From NCBI GenBank assembly GCA_022749755.1, contig CM040452.1, positions 8,078,350 through 8,142,349 on the forward strand: a stretch of DNA of 64,000 bases, given 5' to 3'. This stretch comes from Azadirachta indica. Lineage: Eukaryota; Streptophyta; Magnoliopsida; Sapindales; Meliaceae. Position numbers and translations under genes: made by a program. The stretch's first letter is position 1; each line of letters starts with the position of its first letter. This document shows positions 1 through 11,100 of this stretch, one piece after another. The notes beneath the pieces were generated by a model. The model worked only from the letters and a program-made list of their open reading frames with translations. It was not told the origin of the DNA and made no database searches.

Positions 1-526
1 GTAATCTCTAATTTTTTAATTTTTTAAAAAATTCATAAATTTTCAGTATTCTTTTATTATTTTATTTTTACTAATTTCTTTTCATTTAGTTGACATTCAT
101 CAAAATATATAATATCTATACATGTCATAATTTCGTAAAACTATACATTTGATGCAATTAAGAGTGTGATTGGATAAATATTGTGTTTAAATTTGATATT
201 ATATCTTGTGATGTTGCAGTTCATAAATTGGCCAAATTAATTTAGACTTTTGGTTTAATGAATGATATTGTTTCATTAACACTGAAAACAACAAAAAAAA
301 CAAAAAAGAGAAAATGAACCTCAATAACTCATTGCATTTAATTAATTTAAAAATCACAAATAAAACATAAGACCAACGACTTGGGAATACAAATCAAATC
401 CCTTATTGAATCTAATTCATCCACTCGTCTTAACTATAATGAATCAAATGACAACAGTAAAAAGAATATAAGAAACAGCTAGCAAGCATTTTTTTATTCT
501 TCTAGGCGAAATTAATTATAACAATT
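1..526. other. 3' flank of NAC copy A
   Basis: Intergenic AT-rich DNA downstream of the minus-strand NAC copy at 527-1398. It is closely paralogous to 62331-62850, starting with the same GTAATCTCTA motif, and more distantly to the 3' flanks at about 12.3, 25.15, 44.86 and 55.97 kb. I see no gene in it. Confidence 0.7.
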
Positions 527-906
527 TTAGTAGAGAACACAGAGGGCCAATTGAGGTGCCTGCAATTCATTAAAAACAAATGTATACAATTAGGAATCAT
601 TATAAAATTTGTAAAAATAATTAATTAAAAATATACATATTTTATGTCACTTACTTGGTTTTGAATTGCTAGCGTATACTCCTTCATGAGCCACCTAGTT
701 TTTTTTTTAGATGTATTATAGTAAGCAAATGACTTCTTTCGAACAGATAGATTTCCATGTTCGTCTGCAATATTTTTAGATGGCCCCGTCATTCTCCAAG
801 ATCCTCCACTTTCAGTTTGTTTATTGGTAATCCTTCCGTGCTTATTCTCTAAATGTGTGAAGAAGTACCTCTTTTTGTGACCAGACTTGATTCCTGAATC
901 TGTGTT

Positions 907-940
<34 letters not shown>

Positions 941-1398
941 ATCGATTGTGACTTGAGCACATAACAATTATTAAAGCATATGGTAAGCATTAATTTTTAT
1001 AATAAATATTAAAGCATATTGGTTTTTTATTATATTTAATATCTAAGTATTTAGTTCAACAACAATCGAAACTTTAAAATCACAAAAATAATAATTTTAA
1101 AACTTTGATATCTCAATCTTAAACACACACACACCTTTTACAAGCACAACTTTTGTTAAAAAGGAAAAATTAAAATTTGTTTATCATCAAACAACAAAAA
1201 ATTGGAAATACATAAATATACGTACTTACCATAAAGCTTTTTAGGCTTTTGACCGTAAAAATCTGTATCTAATATAAATTTGAAACCTTCATCATGAGTC
1301 AAACTGGCTTGCTTATAACTGAGTAGTGTCACAATATCTGAATTGGTTGGATCAAATACCCCTTCAAAAAAATGTACTTTGTCATCTAATGAGCCCAA
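527..1398 (-). pseudogene. Short NAC-domain gene copy A (type 1), start codon lost
   Basis: NAC-like transcription factor copy in three exons on the minus strand: 1398-1230, 899-655 and 559-527. Introns are GT-AG, and the phase-1 junction G|AT joins exons 1 and 2 in frame. Exon 1 carries the subdomain A/B equivalent (VFDPTNSDIVTLL ... TDFYGQ). Exon 2 carries subdomains C/D (KKRYFFTHLE, SWRMTGPSK, RKKSFAYY, KTRWLMKEY). Exon 3 gives LALCVLY, the counterpart of subdomain E, then TAA. The reading frame is open throughout, but the ATG used by sister copies is TTG here (1398-1396). Upstream in-frame codons reach a stop without an ATG, and the GTG five codons further upstream is not a credible plant start. 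It is probably non-functional unless a non-AUG start is used. A (TA)n run lies in intron 1 near 909-934. Confidence 0.75.
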
Positions 1399-1997
1399 TG
1401 AATTGTTCTTCACAAAAACTACGAATAATTCTCTTGCCAGAGTGGTTGATTATTATTGTTATCTATGCTTGAAGCTGCAAAGATCTGATTGCTGTAATAT
1501 ATATAATTGACATTCTATTAATATTTGTTAATTAGAATTGAATTGAAATAAAAATTTTAAATATGATAATAAACTATTTGCTAATGCGAATATAATTGCA
1601 CCGCAATAAACAATTTTAATCAAATTATAAGATTATAATTTTAAGCTTTGGCTACAGCCATGGCCAAGTTTTTCTGATAAATGATGCCAGCTATGTACAC
1701 ACATTAATTGTCTAATTAGCAATTAGAATGGTGCTGCAATAACCTCTTTGAATGAGATTATGAAAATCTTTTATTATACTTTATTATTTCTTGAAAAAAT
1801 ATGGTATTGGAAAATGTAATTTGTTACAAATAATATTTATGAATTTGATTCAAAAAGTATTATAGAAATCGTTTCAACTTTAGAATCCAATTGTATTTCA
1901 ACTTTATACATAGTAGAAGAAAATATAATTAGTATATAAATATGCAAGCCTATCGTTGCTTTTGTTCTTGAACATTATTTATCGGAAATATAAATGG
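1399..1997 (-). promoter_or_regulatory. 5' flank of NAC copy A
   Basis: Upstream region shared by every NAC copy here. It carries the conserved block GCAGCCATGGCCAAG-like (about 1655-1670 on the plus strand) and the TTTTGTTCTTGAACATTAT block near 1960-1980. No TATA box or start site can be assigned with confidence. Its repeated conservation suggests a duplicated promoter. Confidence 0.5.
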
Positions 1998-2800
1998 TAG
2001 TGTAAATTCCATTTTTTCCCTTAAAGTTTTTGCAAATACCCACTTCCCCCCTTAGATTTAAAAAAGTATGCGTTAGGTCCTCCTGTCAACTTTAATAATG
2101 GCAAAATTTAAATTTCAGGGGTAAAAAAGTAATTAAGCACCATAATACACAGTAAAATTCTATTTAAATTATCAAATTAGCAAATCAATCAATAAATAAA
2201 TCGTGAAATTAATAATAAATAATAAAATTAACAAAACGATAAATAATAAATTATTAAATCATTAAATTAACGAAATAAAAAGTAAATAATCATAAATTAA
2301 CAATTTATAACACAATTAACAAAATAATAAATCATAAAATTAACAATAAATAATAAAATTACCAAAATAATAAATCATTAAATCATTAAATTAACAAATA
2401 AATAAAAAAATCATAAAATTAACAATAAATGATAAAAATTAAGAAAATAATAAATCATTAAGTTAACTAATTAATAAATAAATCATAAAATTAATAACAA
2501 ATAATAAAAATAAAAAAATAATAAATCATTAAATTGACTAATAAATAAATCATTAAATTAACAATAAATAATAAAATTAACAAAACAATAAAAGTTTAAT
2601 AAATAATAAAATTAACAATAAATATTAAAAGTATTAATATTTAATAAAATAATAAAGTAAGGTCATAGGATTATTATTATAAAAATACAAATTTACTATT
2701 ATATTAATCTTCAGAAGGACCTAACGGGTAACATTTTAAATTTGGGAGGACAACTAGCTATTTGGAAAAACCTTAAGGGGGAAAAAGGAATTTACCCTTA
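1998..2800. mobile_element. AT-rich TIR element E1 (non-autonomous)
   Basis: The left end has GTAAATTCC followed by a C-rich run, CTTAAAG, TTTTTGCAAATACCC and a GTTAGGTCCTCCTG block. The right end has the reverse complement: AAGGACCTAACGGGTAA, then CCTTAAGGGGG, then GGAATTTACCCTTA. These are terminal inverted repeats of about 90 bp. The interior (about 2160-2650) is a degenerate array built from AATAAATCATAAAATTAAC-like units. There is no coding capacity. The flanking block ATAAATATGCAAGC...GAACATTATT occurs on both sides (1937-1980 and 2803-2847). Confidence 0.65.
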
Positions 2801-3348
2801 CAAATAAATATGCAAGCTTACGGTTGTTTTTGTTCTTGAACATTATTAATAGAAAATCAAAACATTCATTAAGCATCACAACTTGATCTCGGTTGTAATA
2901 AAAGATAATGAAAAATAAAAAATGAAAACAAAATTTCTATTACATATAAGGATTGTCCTCTCCATATAAAACGATAAAATAAGTGCTTATTAGATTAATT
3001 AGTTTCGATGATTTCGAAAATACATATTAAAATCTTAATTTATTAAAAAAAATGATTATACGTACCCCTATGAATAATAGTTATTTGACAAAAATAACTA
3101 TTAAATCTTTAAAATTTGACAAAATACAATATATTTATTTAAAATACATTAATAAAATTTTTTGCACATTAGTAATATAATATTTACTCATATATTATAA
3201 ATTTACATATTTATGAATAACATTTTATTTGAATTATAACATAACCATAAATATTGCACAATGATATAATTAATTTATAAATTAATATCTGTTTATACTT
3301 CATTTTATTTATTTTCTAACATGTAATTAATGTTAAAAAATAAATTTA
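2801..3348. other. Distal upstream spacer of NAC copy A
   Basis: AT-rich DNA paralogous to 16836-17400, 29508-30100, 30948-31495, 49422-49990 and 53778-54310. No gene is seen. It ends at ATAAATTTA (3340-3348), the left target duplication of the palindromic element that follows. Confidence 0.6.
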
Positions 3349-4363
3349 GGGAAGTTAATATTTTTTCCCCTAATATTTGGCCTAATAAATAAATACTCTG
3401 CTGATGTTTGAAAAAAGACATATACCCCCCTAACGTTTGGATAAATAGGCATATACCTCTAAATTTTTATGTCCGTTAGCTGACCGATCAATTTATTATC
3501 ATTTGTGTCTCTTATCTTTTATTTAATAATACTTTGATATATATTTTATTTCAATATAACACTTTACTCCTTATTTTAATATTTTTCAAAATATAATTTT
3601 TTTAAATATAATAATTTAGTTCATATTTATTATTTTTTTAATAATATACTCAAGATTAAATACATTTTTAATTTGTTATTTCAATAAAAAATTTGAAAAA
3701 TAAAAATTATTAAAAAAAATTTAAACAATGAGTTAGATTAAATTCATATTAAAATATTTTAAACTCATGTTAAAATATTATCTCGTTTTTTTCTTTTTTC
3801 TGCAATAAGTTTGATATTTAATTGTTAAAATAATTTTGAAATATAATTTAACATTTTATTCTTATATTAATATTTTTATTTAAAAGATTATATTAAATTT
3901 ATTATATTTTTTTGAGAAAAATTATGAAAATATAAATAAAAAAAGAAAAAATTTACTGTCATTTATTAATAGAATTAATAATTAAATATATTTTGTATTC
4001 TTATTAACCAATAAAATTTAATTTTAATTAAAAATAGAAAAAGAAGAAAAGTTTTGATTATTTTTATTTGTAATATATATATGTAACATGTATTTATTGT
4101 TTATATTTTCATATATTTTTAATATTTTTTCACAATATATTGAAGAATAAATAAATTTTTTAATTTGTTATTTTATTAAAAAATTTAAAAAAATACAATT
4201 ATTAAAAAAATTTAAATAATGAGATAAGTCATACTCATATGCTAAAATATTTTTAATCTTTTGTTTTCACTTTTATAAAATAAATATTTAATTATTAAAA
4301 AATTTAATTAAAATATTTTTACTATTTTATTTTTACATGTAATATATTTATTTAAAAAATTAT
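3349..4363. mobile_element. Left half of palindromic Mutator-like element (truncated)
   Basis: Begins GGGAAGTTAATATTTTTTCC after ATAAATTTA, exactly like the complete copy at 31496-33605, and follows it closely until about 4363. There the sequence switches to the PTB gene fragment. The right half and right end are missing. There is no transposase reading frame. Confidence 0.65.
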
Positions 4364-5956
4364 AAACAGGGTTTGAGGTTTAGCTCCTGGGACATAAACA
4401 TTCACATTTTGTTTACCTTATGGTTGGCTGCACATTTGTGTAGAATTGTAGGGCATTAATGGCTGAAGGAATATCTTGCATTTGGAGAAGAGCCTAAAAC
4501 ACAATGCAGACATGATTAAGTTAATCAAATCTAAAGGTTTGGTTGGTTTCAATCAGCAAATAGTACCACATTAGCATGAAGTAAGCAACCTGATTTTTTG
4601 CACGAAGCATCACAAGCTTAGTTATGACTCCAAATGGCTGGAATAGCTGAAGCAAATCATTCTGGTAAAAACAATGAAATTTCATTAATTGTGTACAGAT
4701 AGAGATGAGTAAGAAATATAAAACCCAGAAATGTAGCAAATCACAACAATTATCGCCTTAATAAGAAAGACATCTCTCATGCGCTTGACAACAGATAACA
4801 AAATAATAACACCCGTCTCGTTAGAAAAATTTAAATGTAGTCAATTCGTTTTACTACCAACAAAAACTAAGTGTACTCACCGTCAAACAAAAATATAAAT
4901 GACCCAAATGAAATTCCAACTTAACAGACAAAACAAGATGGTTACACTATCTTTGGCATAAAGATCACAACTTCAACTAAACCACACACAATTATGATAG
5001 TGTATTCATTAATTTGTACCACTATCCAGGCCAACCCAAAGCTCATTCCATTCATTGCCCTTGAATAAGGTTACCATTTTGGCATCTTAGTTAGTCCAAT
5101 ATCTATACTCCATTTGTTAAAACACACTCCTTCTTTACTTGCATGATACTTACCAACTCCAGTAACTTAAAAATGTTAGATTGAGCGTACCACATTACAC
5201 TTCCACATAACATATATCATGCTAGAATTATTACAGCTCCCAAACAACTTATAAAATTAAAAAGAATCACATTTCCACATTCAGAAAATAAAAAGAAAAG
5301 GAGATAGAGATAGAGCGAGCATATACTTCAGAAATCTCGTGGCCCACATTGCGAACGTGAATAACCTTAGACGGTTCCGTCATTTTCAATCACACTGCAA
5401 CAGTCCAAAGTTTCAGCTTTCAACTTTGCATTCAAATGGATAAACTAAAGAATACTTAAAACCAATTCTTTGCACCTTTCCAGTCAAAATTAGTATTAAT
5501 TACCGCCTAAGTTCCAATATTTCATTAACGAAGTACTTCATTTTCCAGCAAAAATCTAATACACAGAGTATTACACAAACTTGTTCATCCATTTAACCAG
5601 TACAAGAGCAAACTCCAAGAAACCAATACATAAAACCTACAAAGAAACCTATTTGTTCGTTCGGCAGTTGAGAGAAACGAAACTACGAAAAGCGTTGAAT
5701 CTAATTAAATAGTTGAAAAAGGTCGGTCAATCGTGACGTAAAAATTCCACGCGGCAAAGTAATTTTCTTGGAAACCAAACAGTTGGAGATCTTAAAAAAT
5801 CAAAGAGAGAGAGAGAGGGAAAAGGAACTTGCCTGAGAGAAACAGAGAAAGGAAGAGAAGAAGAGAGAGAATCAGAAGTGAAAGTGAAAGTAGATCAAGT
5901 GATTGAATCTTCTTCTTCACATGTAGTAGTAGTAGTTGAAGTAGGTGGTGTTTGAA
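4364..5956 (-). pseudogene. 5' fragment of a polypyrimidine tract-binding protein gene
   Basis: Minus-strand fragment of a plant PTB-homologue gene, an RNA-binding splicing regulator with RRM domains. Coding exon 1 is 5383-5327 (MTEPSKVIHVRNVGHEISE). Exon 2 is 4661-4590 (NDLLQLFQPFGVITKLVMLR..). Exon 3 is 4493-4417 (ALLQMQDIPSAINALQFY...VQPTIR). Together they form the start of RRM1, including the RNP2-like IHVRNVG. Exon boundaries AG|AATGAT, CAG|GTTGCT and TTAG|GCTCTT are intact, and the frame runs through. A 5' UTR exon (about 5833-5956, GA- and CTT-rich) is followed by an intron ending CTGTTGCAG at about 5395. Its donor reads CAG|GCAAGT, so it is a GC-AG intron or a mutated donor. The gene stops after exon 3 and the rest of the RRM domains are absent, so this is a captured or translocated piece that kept its introns, not a retrocopy. 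It is the least AT-rich stretch nearby. Confidence 0.85.
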
Positions 5957-5960
5957 GTAG

Positions 5961-8345
5961 GAGACTGCTTGGTACTTAACTTAAAGTGTGTAGCAAGAGG
6001 AGTGCTAACCACTTTAGCGTTGCTCATATTAAAACTTTCAAGTACCTTTTCAATGTAATGTTTATGTGATATACATAACTTCTTGACTGCTCTATCTTGA
6101 TAAATTCAGATGCCAAGGATTTATTTTACTGGCCCTAAATCCTTCATAGCAAAGGATTTGCTCAATTGCTTCTTTAACATGTCAATTCTAGAAACATTAC
6201 TACTAACAATCAACATGTCATTAACATAAAGCAACAATATGATAAAATCATCATCTGAGAATTTCTACACAAAAACATAATGGTCAGAAGAAGTTTTTCG
6301 GTAGCCTTGCTCCCCCATAACTGATTCAAACTTCTTATACCACTGTCTTGGTGCCTGTTTCAAGTCATAGAGGCTTTTCTTCAGCTTGCACACATAGTCT
6401 TCTTTTCCCTTTATTTTGAAATCCTCTAACTGCTTCATATAAATTTCTTTATCTAAGTCCCCATATAGAAAAGCAATTTTTACATCTATCTGCTCAACCT
6501 CCAAGTCAAGACTAGCTGCTATGCCCAATACCACATGAATGGATGACATCTTGACAACTGGAGAGAAGATTTCATCAAAGTCAACAGCTTTCCTTTCGCT
6601 AAATCTGTTGACAACCAATTTGGCTTTATATCGTGGCTCCGAGGTATGTTCTTCCTGTTTCACTTTGTATACCCATTTATTCTTCAAAGCTCTTTTACTT
6701 TTAAGTAACTTCATCAACTCAAATGTGTGATTTTCATACAGTGACTTCATCTCGTCTTGCATGGCATCAATCTACTCCTTCTTATGTTCACTTTCTACTG
6801 TTTTTACATAACATTCAAGTTCTCCTCTATCAGTTAGTTACACATACTCACTTGTAAGATACCGTGTGGAAGGTTGTCGATTTTTGGTAGATCTTCTGAG
6901 TGGAGCATCTAGTGAAGCCTTTGAAGTAGATGACTAATCTTGAACATCATCATCAACCTCAACCTGTGTATGAGTGTCAATATCACCTACACCATACTGG
7001 TCATCCTGGACTTCATTTATAAGTTGTGTTGGAATATGTGTAGGAAGAACTGGATTCAAGTCTATCAACGTATCACTATATTGAGGCATTGCTTCTTTTG
7101 ACTTCTCAATTTCTTGTATAATTTGGTTTTCCATAAATATAGCATCCTGACTTCTTACAAGTTTCTTTTGCGCTAGATCATAAAACCTGTAGCCAAACTT
7201 AGCCGAGAAATATACACTGTCTTATCTTAACATCAAGTTTAGACTTTTCATCTTTGGGAATATGCACAAATGCTTTACATCCAAAGACACGCAAATAATC
7301 ATAAGCAACATTCTTTCCTGATCAAACTTTATTTGGAACATCAAAGTCTAAAAGAACACACGGTGTGAGATTCAATACATGTACAACTGTATTCAAAGCC
7401 TCCCCTTAAAAAATAATTGGCAATTGTGCTTGTGAAAGCAAACATCTCACTCTTTCAGCTAGTGTTCTATTCATCCTCTCAGCTAGTCCATTTAATTGAA
7501 GAGTCTTCGGAGGTGTCTTTTAATGACGAATTCCTAACTGTCTGCAATACTCATCAAATGGTTCAGAATACTCCCCCCCATTATCAGTTCTGATGCACTT
7601 CAATTTCTTCCCAATCTGTCTCTCAACTGAGGCCTAAAACTGTTTGAATACATCTAGTATTTGATCTTTTGTCTTTAATGTATAAATCCACAACTTCCTT
7701 GAGTGATCATCTATAAAAGTCACAAAATAGAGAACACCACCAAGTGTTTTTGTTTTCATAGGGCCACAAACATCAGAGTGTACTAGTTCGACTATACCCG
7801 ATTTTCTTGAAGGTGGAGATGTCTTGAAGGTAGTCCTAGTTTGCTTCCCTGCCAAGCAATGAACATACTTCTTCAAAGATTCATTTTCATTCCAGAAAGC
7901 ATATTCTTCTTAGCTAAAACATTCAAACCCTTTTCACTCATTTCTATGCCATAACTCAATTGTATCATCATTTTTCACTATATTGATACTGCTATCTGCA
8001 ATCTTTGCTTGCATAAAGTACAATGAAGAACATTTACTTCCTTGGGCCACAACCATGGAACTTTGCTAAGCTTCCATTTACCATCACTAAAGTTGCTAGA
8101 GAAACCCTTATCATCAAGTTTACCTGCAGAAATCAAGTTCAAACGAATATCAGGAATATGCTTGACATTTTTCAGAAGTAACATTGTGCCATTATTGGTC
8201 TCTAAGCACACATCTCCCATGCCTATAGCTATAGCTAAGGCATTATTTCCCATCTTAACATCTTCAAAATCACCGGATATATAAGATGTAAAGAATTCCC
8301 TTCACGATGTAGCATGAATGGAGGCACCACTATCAATTACCAGTT
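5961..8345 (-). pseudogene. Copia pol remnant (protease, integrase, reverse transcriptase)
   Basis: Degenerate Pol of copy 1. The protease motif VIDSGASIHAT lies near 8310-8340, followed by a TGA where copy 2 has CGA, and one G is missing just upstream of the motif. The pre-integrase region (RLNLISAGKLDDKG) is near 8160. The integrase core is at 7876-7440, with HSDVCGP, RTDNGGEYS and PQLNGLAERMNRTLAERV, so its catalytic D, D and E are all present. Reverse transcriptase (KARWV-type start KNKWVYKVKQEE, VDFDEIFSPVVKM, QIDVKIAFLYGDLDKEIYM) is at 6762-6265. The active-site box reads YVNDM (6214-6228) instead of YVDDM, a catalytic Asp change shared with copy 2. Sequence style is Tork/TNT1-like. Confidence 0.85.
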
Positions 8346-9213
8346 GGTCTCATGGCACACAAGGTTGACAACATCATCATCATACATAATAAGTAAGTCA
8401 TCTGTAATAGTAGCAACTCTGTCATCATCACTACTGTCATCATTTTTCTTTTTCTTTCCTTTATCCTTTTTGTTGTCTCGCTTGAGTTGTCAACAATACT
8501 TCTTTATATGCCCCTTCAAATCACAATGATAGCATTTTACATTGGCAAACTTGTTGGTCTTACTTTTACTTTTATTTCTGTTCTTTGAACCTCTACTCTT
8601 ACTCTCCCCCTCTTTTCTGTGACTAAGATATCTAATTTTGAAGAACCCTATGACTTTTTTCTATCCTCTTCATTCAGAACATTATTCTTAGCCAATTCCA
8701 TGGTGATAATACTATCAAGAGTTAAATTAGATAATGACATTCTAAATGTCTCCCATAAGCCCGGTAATATGCCTAAAAGTCATGACCATTGTATTTCATC
8801 TTCAAATTTGATGTTCATTCCAGCTAACTGATTAATGATTCCCTGAAATGCATTCAAGTGATTTGTCATGGGTTTTCCATCTCGATATTTCAAATTCATC
8901 ATCTACTTTATCAAAAATAGTTTATTGTTCCTGGTTTTTCTGGCAATAACTCTTCAAGCTTATTCCACAAAGAACTTGCATTTGTCTCTCTACTAATGTG
9001 ATTCAAAACATTGTCATCTACTCATTGTCTGATATACCCATACACCTGACGATGAAACAACTTCTATAATGCATTTATTTTATTATCAGGTTTCTGTTTC
9101 TCAAACACGAGTAAATAATAATCTTTTACATATAAAAGATCTTCTATCTTTCCCTTCCATAAATGATAATTTGCACCATTCAAATTAACCATTCTACTTG
9201 TATTAGCTTCCAT
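8346..9213 (-). pseudogene. Copia gag remnant
   Basis: Starts with ATG at 9213 (MEANTSRMVNLNGANYHLWK), typical of copia Gag. It ends in a CCHC zinc knuckle, CYHCDLKGHIKKYC (about 8488-8540), followed directly by TGA. That stop is shared with copy 2. The frame is interrupted at several points. Confidence 0.75.
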
Positions 9214-9251
9214 CATTCAACACAAGACACAAAACAAATATAACCAAAGCT

Positions 9252-9263
9252 CTGATACCACTT
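9252..9263 (-). other. Copia copy 1 primer-binding site region
   Basis: Reads TGGTATCAGAGC on the minus strand (core about 9249-9260) just inside the LTR end CCCAACA. This is complementary to the 3' end of plant initiator tRNA-Met, the usual copia primer. Confidence 0.8.
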
Positions 9264-10036
9264 TGTTGGGATAAACTAATACAAACCAATTTGCGGAAGC
9301 ACAATAATTACCTTATCCTCTCTTGTGTGAACTTAATAGGAAACAAACAAATAGAGTAGCAATCTTTGGGCACAAAATCAATTCTTGGACAGCAACCACA
9401 TCATCAATAAAACAACTATAACACAATCAATTTTAACGTGGAAAACCTCCCTAATGTGAGGAGTAAAAATCACGATACCGTAGTCTACCCAAAAAAACTC
9501 CATTATAATCAAATAATAGGAATGCACAATTTCTCTCTAACTAAAACTAGAGGTATACATCCACAATATTCTCAAGATTACACAATCTTGGCAAACAATT
9601 AAGTTTTACAAAAAAATTAGAGAGAGTTCAAGAAAAATATCACCAAAATGTGACCTAACTTCTAACCACGAAATTTGGAGAAAGGAAGCTCCAAATTTGA
9701 TCTCCATCGTTCAGAATTTAATCTTCTGAGTTAGGAAGCTGCTGGTAAAATTTCAGTTTAATTGAACTACGAATCAACCTCCGATCAGCCACATGATCAA
9801 AACTGTTCCTAATTTATTATTCTGCCTCTCTCTCGTAAACAGTACCCGTCTCTCTAAAAAATGATGAACAGTGCCCGTTTCTCTTCTAAACACACATATA
9901 TATTTATTGTAGCAAAAGAATTAAAACATTAACCTTACTTGAGAAAAGACCAAAATATCCTTGAGCTAATTGGCTTTAGTTACTATTGAAGAGAAAATTT
10001 GGACTATCTCCAAATATAAGAAAACCCAACCCAATA
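9264..10036 (-). repeat. Copia copy 1 5' LTR
   Basis: 773-bp LTR with ends TGTTGGG...CCCAATA on the plus strand. It is more similar to the 5' LTR of copy 2 (41787-42556) than to that element's 3' LTR. For example, it shares GCGGAAGC where the 3' LTR has GCAAAAGC. Confidence 0.9.
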
Positions 10037-10079
10037 GTATTATGGTGCTTGACTTATCCTAACTCCATTGCAATCCCCA
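10037..10079. mobile_element. Right-end remnant of a hAT-like element
   Basis: Short tail beginning with the copia target duplication GTATT and ending CAATCCCCA, followed by an ATAATAT-type target duplication. It is the same right end as 42557-42599. Everything left of the copia insertion is missing because copia copy 1 is truncated. Confidence 0.7.
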
Positions 10080-11100
10080 TATAATATAAAATCCTAGAAT
10101 GAATCTTTGTTAAAATTTTCTAATCTTTTATCAAAAACCACTAAAGATGGTTAATGATGTCAGAGGATGTAGAGGAAGGATCTATGTATATGACAGAAGA
10201 TAAAGATAAAGGCAACCCTACTTACATAATTAGAGATCCCAAATAAGTACATACCGGTGAAAAACAAGTCACCTATTTTTATTGTAACACTATTAATATT
10301 ATACTTGAGTGTGTTAAGTGACTCTTATAGTAAGATATTTCTTAACTGAGCTAGATAGAAAGGGTTAGTTTTTGTGCTCTAAATGAACTTTGTAACCCAA
10401 ACATTGCATAGTGATATGTTTGAACTGTAGAACACACTTGATAAAGGTTCACCTTTATGTATGTAGAATTAAGTCAATTCCTGTGAGAACTTAGGCAAAC
10501 ATCTCTCGATCATTGATTAATTTCATACATGCACATGATCATCAAAGTGTCAAACTACATAACAACTCATTTCAGAGAATTTAATGTAGCTAGATAGTCC
10601 TCTGAATTGTGCAGAGGGATACTGGTGCTTAGAAATATTATATTTTATCAGGTTCTTGTAAGATGCGGTTATTTGTCCAATTGTTGCTTCACAGTCTAAA
10701 AGCACCACTATGTATACATTAGATTCTAACAAGTTTTGTAGTAACTGTTCATCATATTTTGAAATAGAGAGATTAGTGAAAATTTTGTATGTTTCAAATA
10801 TCCTAATTAATTGATCATTATGCAGACTATAAATATTGAAATCATTCTTAATTTTTCCTTTATTATTTATGTTATAAATTTTGATCTTTTGTTAATTACA
10901 AAGCTATAATTTAATGGTCAAATTCTGACAACATTAATGTGTAACATAACAGTGACTTAATAATTTTTACTATTAAAAAAGAGAGTCATCAACACTTGTG
11001 GTGTGATGAAAAATTACATAGATTTTCTCTTCATATAATTATTACTAAAAAAATAATAACTATATAGTTGCTCTAAAATTATGTATTTAAGAGTGCACCC
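10080..11100. other. Conserved NAC intergenic spacer, copy 1
   Basis: Begins with AATATAAAATCCTAG and is paralogous to 22770-23790, 42600-43625 and 60379-61375. Inverted copies lie at about 17640-17966, 50220-50555 and 54550-55480. A minus-strand reading frame at 10550-10732 (GLSSYIKFSEMSCYVV end) is the decayed equivalent of the 112-codon frame at 23246-23584. I recognise no protein family, and the frame is not kept open in the other copies. Confidence 0.55.

Larger units (their letters stand above)
5957..10036 (-). mobile_element. Ty1-copia retrotransposon, copy 1, truncated at its 3' end
   Basis: Minus-strand element with a 5' LTR (9264-10036), primer-binding site, Gag, protease, integrase and most of reverse transcriptase. 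It is cut inside Pol at 5957, where the PTB fragment begins; RNase H and the 3' LTR are missing. It matches the complete element at 36992-42556 with a constant offset of 32511 across Pol. Its outer flank is the target duplication GTATT (10037-10041). Several stops and frameshifts make it inactive. Confidence 0.9.

Noticed and set aside
909..934. (TA)n run as a functional element
   Set aside because: Simple repeats in intron or element interiors (also near 22567) with no sign of function.
2160..2650. CRISPR-like or centromeric satellite array
   Set aside because: The repeats are degenerate, AT-only and confined between terminal inverted repeats in six copies, so they are transposon interior.
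4521..4739. 72-codon frame taken as a small gene
   Set aside because: It is PTB exon 2 read into its flanking introns, not a separate gene.
6539..6730. Plus-strand frames over copia Pol (also 8042-8284, 8314-8529, 39032-39241, 40505-40807, 40875-41354)
   Set aside because: They lie antisense to recognisable Gag/Pol coding and have no motif of their own.
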